This document shows, piece after piece, positions 1-9,919 of a stretch of 64,000 nt of DNA; the first letter of the stretch is position 1; the number at the start of each line of letters is the position of its first letter. This stretch comes from Hemileia vastatrix (taxonomy: Eukaryota > Basidiomycota > Pucciniomycetes > Pucciniales > Zaghouaniaceae). The stretch is taken from assembly GCA_030280995.1 (NCBI GenBank), contig JASXTE010000002.1, forward strand, positions 23,442,183-23,506,182, read 5' to 3'. The position numbers and the translations under genes are program-made. The notes beneath the pieces are model-generated. The model was not told where the DNA came from, searched no databases, and saw nothing but the letters and a program-made list of their open reading frames with translations.

Positions 1-44
1 CTGTTGAGGAAATTGAACATTTAAAGAAATTGTTTGATGACTAG
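1..44 (+). pseudogene. C-terminal end of a NAM/Myb-like rust protein
   Basis: The reading frame from base 3 encodes VEEIEHLKKLFDD and stops at TAG (42-44). The same ending, with the same downstream DNA, recurs at 25616-25923, where about 100 codons of a charged helical tail are visible. I read both as the C-terminus of the large rust family annotated as NAM-associated or Myb/SANT-like, often linked to Harbinger elements. The family name is inference. Only the tail lies in this window, so whether the gene is intact upstream cannot be told. Confidence 0.4.
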
Positions 45-189
45 TTTGTTTTATTTCTCTCACACTTCAACTGTTCATATTTATTTGTACATAAAATTTA
101 GAATAATTTCCTGTATTTCATTACTTTATCAATCATTACTTGAATTTATGTATTTTAATGTTAAATATTATTTTTTTAAATAAAATTTT

Positions 190-625
190 CATGTCTCCTT
201 TGAAAATTTGACAATCCCCCACCCCTGGATTTTTTTGAAGTAAGGAGTGGGTATCACCAAAATTCTTTCATGTCATGAATCTTGAAAGTCTTATATGAAA
301 CTATGGCTTTACTACCCCCTGAATTTTACTGGTTTCCTCAAAATTCTTACAAGTCAAGAATTTCACAAGTCTTATAAGAAATTTTGGCAATACCCCCCCT
401 GGATTTTATTGAAGTAAGGGACAGGTATCACCAAAATTTTTTCACCAAAATATTTACAAGTCAAAAATTTTACATGTTAAATTTGAAAATTTGGCAATGC
501 CTCCCCCCTAAATTTTATTGAAGCAAGGGGTGGGTATCACCAAAATTTTTACAAGTCTTCAATTTTCAATGTCAGATTTGAAAATTTGGCAATACCCCCC
601 CCCTGCATTTTATTGAAGTAAGTGG
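190..625. repeat. C-run minisatellite, about 80-110 bp units
   Basis: At least five degenerate units each carry a CCCCC run followed by TTTTATTGAAGTAAGG, then GGGTATCACCAAAATT and a stretch of AAGTC/TTTGAAAATTTGGCAAT. C-runs fall near 215, 316, 394, 505 and 594. The same array follows the same coding end at 26100-26540, so it travels with that gene as its 3' flank. Nothing supportable was seen between the array and the oxygenase relic at 928. Confidence 0.75.
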
Positions 626-927
626 TGGAAGTCATCTAAATTTAATATAGTTACATAAATTATTAAATAAATATCTAATGTATGTCAATTTCCCTAGTTT
701 AAAGTAATGACAATTCCTCAAGCCAAAATGAAGATCAAATCTAGAAACAAAAGTTTGGGACTTTCGACAGGTATAGGCTAGAAGAACCCCATGAAACAAA
801 TAAATGTTAGCATGATTACCTGTTATACAACCCAAAGTCATTGGCGCATTACTTTAGTTGAGGAAATTAATATATAAAAATAATTATTAAAAATTTATAT
901 AAAAATATAAAATTTTTGATGACAACT

Positions 928-1890
928 CTAATCCCCATACTTTTTGGATCTAGATAAAGTTTTTTTAAATCGAATAACTTTACCTTCTTTCTTTACCTTG
1001 TTTATTCTTTGAATCAACTTATGACTGATTTGAAATGAGCAACCAAAATGTGTGAAATATTGACAGGATTCCAAACCAGGAGGAGATTTGGTCGTTTGAT
1101 GATTATCCTGAAAAGAATTCCAAATAGTCTCAATGATACCATTTCCCAAACCAAAATCAATGATGCACCGGTGGTCTGGAAAATATAAATCATGTCCTTT
1201 GATTTTAGCTGGAGATGGTATTGGTTGGCCAGTTATCGGATTGATATATGAGAATATACCCAAAGTAAGAAAATTGGTGTCATTCCTATTGATATGAATC
1301 CTATTGTGGAATCCAGAATGAATGATAATAACATTAGAAAATAAAAGATATTTGGGGCTGATATCTTCCCATTGGGAGTCACATCAATTTGGTATTCCAA
1401 CTTTGGTTGCAAGTTCATGATTTTTTTAAAATGCTTTATTACAGAGCTTTTTGAGTCAAAGAGCAAGAAAAGAGTTAAAGGAAGGTAGAGTGTCCCATAA
1501 GCAAAAATCTTCATCTTTTTGAGCTTTAGTGATATTCTTGAGCAATGAATATATGCCTATATAATTGAAATAAGTGAAACGATATTAAGAATGGAACAAA
1601 AATTATTAGACATATTAAGAGAATATCCTTTAACAAAACCAGGTCTCCAACCAAATCCAATCATGATACAACCCAAAAAATTTGTATTCCTTATAGGTAA
1701 CCAAACCAAAGCCATTTGATAAAGAGTTATGATAAGATTGGATAGTTGATTAAAAGAATAATCTTTTACACCATCAAATGAATGAACTTCCAAAATGAAT
1801 TGAGCCTTAAAAGTAATACTGCTAACTGCAACAACTTGATCATCTCCAAATTTGGTTAGGTATTTGATATCTTCTGGTAATTTTTTTTGG
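928..1890 (-). pseudogene. Tet-like 2OG-Fe(II) oxygenase relic, copy 1
   Basis: Read right to left, the fragments give an N-terminal part with QMALVW and GFGWRPGFVKGYS (about 1800-1600), then a frameshifted middle, then the conserved block GIFSYINPITGQPIPSP...GHDLYFPDHRCIIDFG...IIETIW (1263-928). This order matches the TET/JBP-like dioxygenase domain expanded in rusts, which in active members oxidises methylated bases using Fe(II) and 2-oxoglutarate. The metal-binding H-x-D appears here as HIN, so the aspartate is lost, while the distal histidine is kept (NHQTT). Several frameshifts and stops break it. Copy 2 lies at 35200-36090 and aligns along its length. Family call is by motif; activity is excluded. 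Confidence 0.6.
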
Positions 1891-1914
1891 ATATTGAATT
1901 TTTTTATCTACTTA

Positions 1915-2180
1915 AGTTTTATAAAAATAATGTTTGGGATATGACAAAAAAAAATTTTGCAGAGAATTTTTTTTTTCAGATATCTTTTTTTCTGATGAGA
2001 CTGATTATCTTTAATTTTTTTTTGATGATTTAGAAGATGATTTTTTTTCAGATATATTTTCTTCTGATGAGACTGATTATCATTAAATTTTTTTTGAGCA
2101 TTTAGAATATGATTGTATTGAAGTGGATTTTGAAGAAGATGATAGAGATGATAAAGATGAAGATGATAAAGAGGATAAAG
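1915..2180 (+). repeat. Acidic-codon tandem repeat
   Basis: Two units of about 85 bp repeat TTTTTTTTCAGATAT and TCTGATGAGACTGATTATC, and a run of GAT/GAA codons follows. On the plus strand this would read as Asp/Glu-rich peptide, interrupted by stops. It continues after the MITE (2419-2450), so the MITE landed in it. No gene could be assigned. Confidence 0.5.
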
Positions 2181-2418
2181 CACTACGCAATATAGGGGGT
2201 GGACTTGCTAGCAAGTCCCCAACCTGAACTCAGACTGAACTCAGATGGAACTCAGACTAAACTCTACTTGAAGACCCACAAAAACTGTTATGCTGAGTGG
2301 TGTTCATCCCTGATTGTATGGTTCCTTTGTCAATAGCTCAATGTGTGTTCAATCTGTGGTGAATTTGAGTCCAAGGTTGCAGACTTGCTAACAAGTCCGC
2401 CCCCCGTATTGCGCGGTG
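2181..2418. mobile_element. CACTA-type MITE, copy 1 (238 bp)
   Basis: Inverted ends CACTACGCAATATAGGGGG and CCCCCCGTATTGCGCGGTG flank a non-coding core. The flanking triplet AAG is present at 2178-2180 and 2419-2421, a 3-bp target duplication as expected for CACTA/EnSpm elements. An 18-bp perfect palindrome (GGACTTGCTAGCAAGTCC, 2201-2218) lies just inside the left end and a diverged version inside the right end. A second copy occupies 26895-34953, split by the A4 retrotransposon. Confidence 0.85.
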
Positions 2419-2454
2419 AAGATGAAGATGATAGAGAAGTATGGGGTGAATCTG

Positions 2455-3180
2455 AGGAATAAGACATTTTTTTGATCTGAAAAAAAATTTAAATTTCAAA
2501 AAAAAATTCAACACAATTTAAAAAAAAAACTCACCTAATAATATCTTTTAAAATAAAATTTAAAGCAAAATCCTTTTAAAAAAATTTTTAAAAAAAAAAT
2601 TTTAAAACAAAAAAAAAAAAAAATTTCAGTAAAAATTATTTCAAAAAAAAAAAAATTCAAATGAAAACCTGAAGTTTGGTTATAAAAAAACTTCACAGAA
2701 AATCCTGACAAAAAAAATTTAAAAATAAAATAAAAAATAAAAAAAAATCACTAAAAGAAAAATAAAAACATAAAATTTAAAAAAAAAAAAATTATATTCA
2801 GTAAAATTATTTGGAAGAATAATTAAAAATTAAAATCTAAACCTTTTTTGTTTTGTAATTAACAGTGAAAGTCCTTAACAGAATATAAAAGATATTTTTT
2901 GTTCTAAAATTCTGCCAAAAAAAAAAATTACAAAAAACAAATGTTTAGTATGTTTTTTAGAAAGTAGGTAACCCCTCTTTAAAGAAGAATTTGAATATAT
3001 TGAATGAATATAATTGAAAGACATTGAAGAGATAGAAGAAAGTAAAGATAAAGAAGAAGAAGTTGAATATATTTGATGATAAACTTTAACAGTGGTGATG
3101 AGAAGTCCAAAAAGAAGGAGACAAATTCCTAGATAATAATCAGATAAGATTTTCAGAATCCTTATTCTCTAAATATGCAA
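2455..3180. other. A-rich low-complexity spacer
   Basis: Long A-runs mixed with short AT words fill 2455-2960. A purine-rich tail at 2985-3080 matches 36300-36370, beside the second Tet-like relic. The block is therefore probably the 5' flank or intronic part of that repeated unit. No coding sense was found. Confidence 0.5.
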
Positions 3181-3189
3181 TATAAAAAT

Positions 3190-3545
3190 GTGAAATAAGA
3201 TAAGTGAAATTTGGAAAAAAAGGCTCAACTTCAAAGGTAAAAATCTCAGCAACCACTGAACCTAATTCAAACCTGTTTGTGGGAAATGAGAGATAGGCTT
3301 TAGTAGAATATTCAGTTAAAGGACATGTGATTTAAATAAACCTAACCCTAATTTGTTACATAAAAAATGAAATAAAAATTTAAATTGGGAAAAAAAGGCT
3401 CAACTTTAATGGCCAATATCTCAGCAACCACTGAATATAATTCAAATCTGTTTGTAGGAAATAAAAGGTAGCCTTCATGAGTATCCTCAGAAAAAAGAAC
3501 ATTAGATTTGAATAAAACTAACCCTATTTTTGAGTCTGATTTTCA
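3190..3545. repeat. 175-bp tandem duplication
   Basis: The stretch containing GGAAAAAAAGGCTCAACTT and CTCAGCAACCACTGAA occurs twice, offset by about 175 bp (3224 and 3399). No coding potential was recognised. Confidence 0.65.
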
Positions 3546-3589
3546 AAATTTTACAAAAACTTGAAAAGTGGTAATGAATATGAGATCAA

Positions 3590-6015
3590 ATAGAGTTTAA
3601 TAAGTTCACTGTTATCCAGATAAGAGTCATACATATATTTAAGTATGAAGTTTTCATAAAAGGAATGAGATACCATATAGGCATGAAAAAAAGGAGATGG
3701 AACTTACCTTGATTGAAAAGTAGGAAAAATAGAGTGAAAAAGATTGATGTTGGAATTGTGGGGAAATTGAATATGGAGTAAGTGAAATGCATAAAGAATG
3801 TGCAATGTATGTGTTTCAATGAAATGGAGCCAAAAGAAAGTGAAATAGGGGAAAGGGGGGATAATGACCATGCCAAGGACGGATGAAGAGTAGGGTGATG
3901 GAGGTAAAAAAGAAAGAAAAGAAGGAGAGAAAAAAAAGGTTAATTTTGCCATTGAAATCAAAAATAACCACTTACAAAAAAATTTTAGTAAAAAAAAAAT
4001 AAACAGAAAAAAACCAAAAAAAATTATAATTAGTAATCAAAAAATCAAAAAAGAATAAAATGACCTACCTGGAGAGATGAGATAAAAAAATAAATGAAAC
4101 CAAATTGTTTAAGGGATGTTGGAGGAGAATAGGAAAAGGATATGAGGGATGAATGAAAAAAAGAAACAAAGAAAAATTATGAAATTTTAGAAAATATGTG
4201 ATGTCATGTTGAGCTGGTGAAAGAAAACCAATAAGCCATCCAAAAAAGAGATATTCACCATAAATTCCAAAAAAAATGAATATGCAACAAACAAAAATAC
4301 CAAGCCAAGTGAATAAAGTATACAAAGTGGAAATTTGGAGAGTATGAAAACAAAAAATTAAAAGGGTTGTGTGCCAAAATGGTGGAGGGTGATTGGCATA
4401 ATGACAGAGTGTATGCCAGTTGAATGAATGTTTTGTGATTCAAGTCATGGGAGAGCAGGAACTGGTTCAGGATCCTCTTCTTCATAAAGATCATTCCACT
4501 AATCCTTTAAATCAGCTAGGATATTGTGGAGTATAATGAAAGTCATGATCAAATGATTTGCACTTTTTATCTCCAATTTTTTTTGAAATTGGATTTGGAG
4601 CTCCCAAAGACTAGAAATATGTCCCTTTAAGATACCTATAGCATGTTCAATCCGTACTCTTGATTGGGCAAGGTAATAATTAAATTTAGTTTTGGGGCCA
4701 TTTTCTAAGGTTGCACCACAGAAAGCAGGTATAATGTACTTCCCACTTGCATATGCTGAGTCTGCAAGGAGGTACTGAGATTTGTCAAAGTATGAGTCTG
4801 GGGTTTGAGAAATCCTCATTCTTTGGAAGACAGAAGAGTCATGACATGATCCAGGGCAGCCACTATGAAAAGTAATAAATTTTTTATTGACATCACATAT
4901 AAGTTGAACGGCAATAGAGTATCTAGAAGGAAGATAAAAATTTAGCTCATGAATGATGAGAAATTGGAGAAGATTTTGAAAAAACCTTTTTTTGCAATCA
5001 AAATAATGGTTCCCATCATGAGAAATCTTTTGACTCAAAGGTATAGCTGTGCCATAAGCAAAACCTACACAGCCAGGGAAACCTTTGGCTTGCATTACTT
5101 GAGAGGATTCAAGTTGTTGTTCTGGAGTTGGCCAAGAAAGTGTTTGAGACTTGAGGGAAAGGATAGAAATCATACAGTGCTTGGTGTATAATATCACTGT
5201 ACGATATCCTATGTTAAATAAATTATCCAAACGTCTTACAGCAGCACCATTTCCATTTGAGCCAAAGAAACATAGTGCAACAGCAAGTTGAATGGCAGGA
5301 TTACACTGTTTGTTATGGGAATTTTTATGAAATATAGGATGTTCAGAGATGAGTTGATAAAGTTTGAAGAAAGAATTGGGTGAAGTTCTAAATAGCTGAG
5401 TGAAGTTTAGTTGGGGAATGTTGAGAATGGAGCAGAGAACATATCAGGGATCATGATAAAGATTTGGCCCTCTGGAAATGAGGTAACACTTTTTGGAAAG
5501 AAAACACAAATAGGCTAAGGCATCTTGGAAATCAGATTCAAATTTATAGTAGAGAACTAAAAGTAAAGTGATGGAATTAATAGTGGAGTGAAGTAGCCAT
5601 CTAGTAGAGAGGTGCTTCATTCTTGTCAGTAGTATAGGTGTCAGTAGAAGGTTTAGGTGATGAGTTGGAAGTGGGAATTCGACCCCAAATGTGCAGTTGG
5701 GGTGTGTAGATAAAAAAAAACTTAAATGTTTGCCACCAAAATTAAGTAGCATAGAGTGAGGAGAGACTTAAGGATGGAATCAGAAATTATATGTCATGTG
5801 ACTTTCTTAAAAATCCATCATGAATGTGATGAGTTTGGGATCAGGAATTAGGAACGGAAATTGGGGTATAAGAGGCAGGATAATGCATTATCATGGATTC
5901 CTTATGCACTATCCCCGGGGCTAGTGGATAAGAATCTTCTGCAATTAATAATGTCTGATCACGGGAAAAAAAATTTATGATCCCTAATTGCGGATCCCTG
6001 AACATTGATACCCCC
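3590..6015 (-). mobile_element. Harbinger/PIF element, copy 1
   Basis: The minus-strand element carries the transposase relic at 4499-5620 and splice-donor-like CCAGGTAAG-type sites to its left. Its right end is ACATTGATACCCCC followed by TAA, like the right end of copy 2 (GATACCCCC then TTA at 50259-50262) and like the MITE at 18261-18461. A 3-bp TWA target duplication is typical of this superfamily. The left end was not located; 3590 is simply how far the match to the inverted neighbour extends. Confidence 0.6.
4499..5620 (-). pseudogene. Harbinger DDE transposase, broken (copy 1)
   Basis: The N-terminal part begins at MKHLSTRW (5620) and runs through frameshifts to a 243-codon open stretch (5230-4499). 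That stretch holds the DDE_Tnp_4-type core: GCVGFAYGTAIPLSQ, then GSCHDSSVFQRM, LLADSAYASGKYIIP and RVRIEHAIGILKG. The enzyme would cut and rejoin element ends in the nucleus. The first catalytic aspartate (VDGT in the family and in copy 2) is Y here. The second Asp (CHDS) and the Glu (IEHA) remain. A TAG follows LADLKD, before the acidic tail that is kept in copy 2. Together with the frameshifts this marks a dead gene. Identification is secure from motif order. Confidence 0.85.
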
Positions 6016-6018
6016 TAA

Positions 6019-7165
6019 TAAATGCACACTAATGCATTATCCTGCCTCTTATACCCCAATATTTTTATTCATAATTCATGATCCCAAACTCATCACATCC
6101 ATGATTTATTTGTATGCAAATCAAATGACATATAATTACAGATGCCATCCTTATGTCACTCTTCACTCTAGTCCCTTTAATTTTGGTGGCAAAAAATTAA
6201 GTATTTTTTCTATCTACACACCCCTCTTCTCATTTGGTGGAAAATTTCTGCTTCCCTCTTCACCTAAACCCTCAACCAACAATAATGAAGCACCTCTCTA
6301 CTAGGTAGCATCTTGCATCTACTATAAATTTTATCACTTTATCAATAACGCTGACTCAGATTTTCACTCAGATTTGGAAACCACTTTAGGTTATATTTTG
6401 ATTTTTTCCAAAAAAGTGTTACATCAACCAAAGGGGGCCAAATCTTTTTCATGATCCTGGATACAATTGTCACCCATACACTTGGAATTTTTATTTTTTT
6501 CATTTTGACTTTGATTATGAATTTTTTGTTAAACACATTTTTTTAAGTCTCTTTGTTTTCCTTCATCAACTCAACATGAAATCACATATTTTCTGAAATT
6601 GCATAATTTTTCAGTGTTTCTTTTTTTCTTTCATCACTCATATCTGTTTCCTACTCTCCTCTTACATTCCTCAAATAATTTGAAGTCAATTTTTTTCTCA
6701 ACTCATCTCTCCAGGTAAGCCATTTTTTCATTTTTACTTATATGTTTGCTAATTATACTTTTTTTGTTTTTTATTCTGTTTTTTTCCTTTTTTGCATGAA
6801 AATTTTTGTGTTAGTTTTTTGATTTTCAAGGTAAAACTAACCTTATTTTTTCTCCCTCTTTTCTCTCTCTTCTTCTCTTGATCATCCTACACTTCATTCT
6901 TCCTTAGCATGTTCACTATTCCCCATATACCCTATTTCACTTTTTTATGGTTATATGTCATTGAAACACATAAATTGCACATAATTTATGCATTTCACTT
7001 GCTGAATACTCAGTTACCCTTAAAATCCCTCCTCACTCCTTCTCACTCTATTTTTCCTACCTTCTATTCAAGGTAAGTTTCATCTCCTTTTTTTCATACC
7101 TATATGATATATCTTTATTTTTATGAAAATTTCATACTTAAATATATGTAGGACTCTTATCTGGA
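6019..7165 (+). mobile_element. Inverted, internally deleted Harbinger copy
   Basis: This arm is the reverse complement of two parts of copy 1: 5690-5900 (CCTGCCTCTTATACCCC appears here as plus strand) and about 3590-4200 (TCTCTCCAGGTAAG at 6707 and ATTCAAGGTAAGTTTCATCTC at 7067). The transposase core is missing and so is about 100 bp of the terminal part. It abuts copy 1 head to head and is cut at 7166 by a B-family LTR. Confidence 0.65.
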
Positions 7166-8076
7166 TATTGGTCAGTGTATGCTAGTAAATAATTATGATT
7201 TAATGGTAAATATTTATGGTCAAACTGCTTAATGATAAATGATTTATGGATTAAACCTCAGGGAAAGACTAATAAAACTTTTATACTCAATTTTTAACTC
7301 ACAATATTTGTATTGATGCATGCTAGTGATGTAAAATAGACCAATAAAATATAGTTATAGCTAATATATGTAGCAAAGGAACCTTAGGTATAAAGCCAAG
7401 GAGTAGATTAGTAAATTAAAACTTGGAAATCTGAGTGACCCAGTTATATCTGTAAATAGGATGGAGTTGCTTTGGTAAAATTGAAAAAAATAATTTAGTA
7501 AAGTAAAAGAGACCTTAGCTATGAAGCCAAGAAGTAGATTAGTAAAGTGTGACTTGGAAATCTTAATGAGCCAGTTATACCTAAAGGTTACTAGAATAAT
7601 AAGTATGGAGGGAACTAAAAAAAGGGTAACTATAGGAAGGACAAGCCTGTAAATAGGATGGAATAGCTTTAATAAAAAATCATCAAGAGGGACATGTTTT
7701 TATCTTAGAGTGAGATGCTCCATTTAAAGGGTGATGAAAAAACTGGAATTGTAAAAATTGACATAGAGGGGTGCAGAGAGTAGACACTAAACAAGTAAAA
7801 ATAAAAGAACACTAGAAGCTGAGCAAATGTAGGTGAAGCATGCAGAAGTAAGAAAATGAAAAGAAATGCATGAACAAAATTTCAAACAGAGAAGCTTAGG
7901 TGCATAAGTAGATGAAATGTAAATCATTATTTTGAAAATATATTTATAAAATCAACTTATAAGTGCTTTAAAATATATTTTTACATGATAATAGTTGTAT
8001 GTTATTGTTTGATTGATGAGTAGTAAGTAAGTGATGTCCAATAACTGGCCGAATTCCCCTTTACTTATAGTGAAAT
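7166..8076 (+). mobile_element. Family B LTR, truncated and interrupted (B4)
   Basis: The start TCAGTGTATGCTAGTA and the phrase TAAACCTCAGGGAAAGACTAATAAA match the beginnings of the B LTRs at 17090 and 24439. Homology stops near 7370, resumes near 7930 (TTTAAAATATATTTTTACATG), and ends at 8076 where the A2 LTR starts. The missing right half is not in this window. Confidence 0.7.
7371..7930. repeat. Insertion with two diverged tandem units
   Basis: This block is absent from the other B LTRs. It contains two related units (about 7373 and 7508) sharing ACCTTAG-TAT-AAGCCAAG, GTAGATTAGTAAA, ACTTGGAAATCT and CCAGTTATA, and then a partial third (CCTGTAAATAGGATGGA). No terminal repeats were identified. 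Confidence 0.5.
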
Positions 8077-8191
8077 TGTCAAGGTGGTCCTTTTGGTTTA
8101 GAAGGTTTTAGGGTGGTCCAAATGGCAGTGAAGCTGGATAACTCATAAATTTAAGTTAAGGAATTTAGATTTTTATCTTTTATAATGTATT
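8077..8191 (-). mobile_element. A2 element 3' LTR, outer piece
   Basis: TGTCAAGGTGGTCC...TAGAAGGTTTTAGGGTGGTCCAAATGGC matches the first 115 bp of the left LTR of A4 (27059). The LTR is interrupted here by A1 and continues at 16811, 18249 and 18462, ending at 18787. The last five bases (GTATT) are the target site duplicated by A1. Confidence 0.75.
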
Positions 8192-8961
8192 TTCCAGCCA
8201 GGCTGCTAGACTTACCCAGTAAAATAATTAATTATTTACTGGGATGAAGCCACACCTTATTATTTTTATTTTTATTAATTATAATATATTTACATTAAAT
8301 TTACTTATAATAAATTAACTAATTACAAAAAGGTAAAGTTAGTAAATAATTAAAATTAATATTAAAATGTCCCTTATTTTTTTATTTTCTAGCACCGTAC
8401 TCAATGACAGGTTAAGAGAAATAAAAATTAATATTAAAATAAAAACTTAATATAAATATAAAAATAAATATATACAAGAAATTCAAATTACTTATTTAAA
8501 AATGACACTTACAGTAATTTTTAAATAAACTAATTAGTTTCTGTTGTATACAGTTAGTACACTTTTCTAACACCTTCTTTTAAGAACAACCTTATTAATT
8601 GAAATTGTTTTCTGGAATATTACTTTTCATCTCTCATACTACTGTATTTAGGATTTTTTCTCCGTGCTTTATATCTACATTGCCTATATAAGGCCTCCCT
8701 TTCTGGTTGTTTTAGATCATCCATTACTTACTTATTTTATTAAAATAAATTATTACTATTACTTATCGCTTTTAGTATTTACAAACACATAATTCTAAAT
8801 CAATAATTATAATTATATTTATATATTTTTTACCTCTTTAAATTGAGTAAATAAATAAAAAATAAATATATTGTACACTTGACTTTGAAACCCCAAAATA
8901 CCCCTATCACCGCCGTTGGACCTCCCTTAAAAATCTTCTAGACCAAAAAGACCCTTTGACA
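8192..8961 (+). repeat. A1 5' LTR (770 bp)
   Basis: It begins TTCCAGCCAGGCTGCTAGAC (the family start is TGTCAGCC) and ends CCCTTTGACA. The opening TG has decayed. It carries GCCTATATAAGGCCTCCC near 8683, a TATA-like promoter candidate also seen in the other LTRs. Confidence 0.9.
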
Positions 8962-9310
8962 CTTGAGGCCCTTTTCAAATTGTTGACGGCGCAATGATAT
9001 CTTGAAGCAGGCGACCAAGAGACCATTGACAATGAGGTACCAGTAGGACGAGTAGACGACAAAAACAACAAACGTCATCAACCACGTGACTTACTTTTTT
9101 GCTGCAATTAGGAATCCAACTGCACTCCAAAATTTAGGTTCATATATTGACAATAGTCATATATATTTGTGGTTATTATTTGATTACTATTTGTGCGTCA
9201 TTTTGCACATTTCATTGTCCACATAAATCTTTTTTACTTAGCACTCTGTAACGTGGAATCAACTTGCTCATTTTACAGGGGAAAGTACCTGGAAAATAAA
9301 AAAAATTATT
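8962..9310 (+). promoter_or_regulatory. A1 leader with putative primer-binding site
   Basis: Directly after the LTR lies CTTGAGGCCCTTTTC. The aligned sites are ATTGGGAGCCTTTCC (A4) and ATTGGGTGCCTTCCC (A5), so the ancestral PBS probably began TGGGAGCC, complementary to a tRNA 3' end finishing in CCA. The leader downstream is shared with A4 (AAATTGTTGACGG-GCA, then CACGTGACTTA in A1 and TACGTGACTTA in A4). Which tRNA primes is not determined. Confidence 0.5.
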
Positions 9311-9830
9311 CCTAGTTGACCAAGATAGAACTATATTGTTCTTAGTCCTAGAAGTAATATAAAAATTTAAATTAAATATATTAAATTTTTTTATTTCAGT
9401 TTACTTCTGTCCTGATAATTAAAATTATATTGTTTCAGTTGAAAAATTTTCCTGGCAGTAAATTAATAATATTTAAAATTAATAAAATTGATTATATTAA
9501 AATTATTTCATTTGACAATAAGTCCTGATAATTAAATTATTGCAGTTGACATTAAGTCCTGGTAATTAAATTGTTTCAGTTGACAGTAAATCCTGGTAAT
9601 TAAATTCTTCAGTTGACTTCTAGTCCTGATAATTATCAACATATACATTACTAATTATTAAACTATTTTATTATTTCAGTTGATTTATCTGAAATCCTGG
9701 TTATAAAATTATCTTAAATTAGTTAACACAATTGTGATTATTATTTCTGTTGATTTTTTCGACCTGATAAACATTATATTTTTATTATTCCAGCTGATTT
9801 GAAAGTCCTGATAATTACTTATATATAAAA
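9310..9830 (+). repeat. About 34-bp repeats in the A1 leader
   Basis: Units of the form TTTCAGTTGACATTAAGTCC TGGTAATTAAATTG recur at least six times with spacing drift. They lie just upstream of the gag start. A4 lacks the expansion. Each unit carries a TTTCAG, which resembles a 3' splice acceptor. Confidence 0.65.
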
Positions 9831-9919
9831 AAATTTTTTTTTTCTTATTTTTCTTTAAATAAAATAAAAATAATGACTAATTGAATTTTTCTTTCTCTCA
9901 GTTCAGGTTAATTACAACT

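Noticed and set aside
190..625. CRISPR-like array.
   Set aside because: Units vary in length and sequence, there are no constant repeats with unique spacers, and the genome is eukaryotic.
3340..3545. CCTAACCCTA words suggesting an internal telomere tract.
   Set aside because: They occur singly within a 175-bp tandem duplication, not as a telomeric run.
3586..4494. Several Phe-rich minus-strand frames (70-100 codons) as candidate membrane proteins.
   Set aside because: They are translations of A/G-rich non-coding parts of Harbinger copy 1, and the matching regions of copy 2 do not keep the frames.
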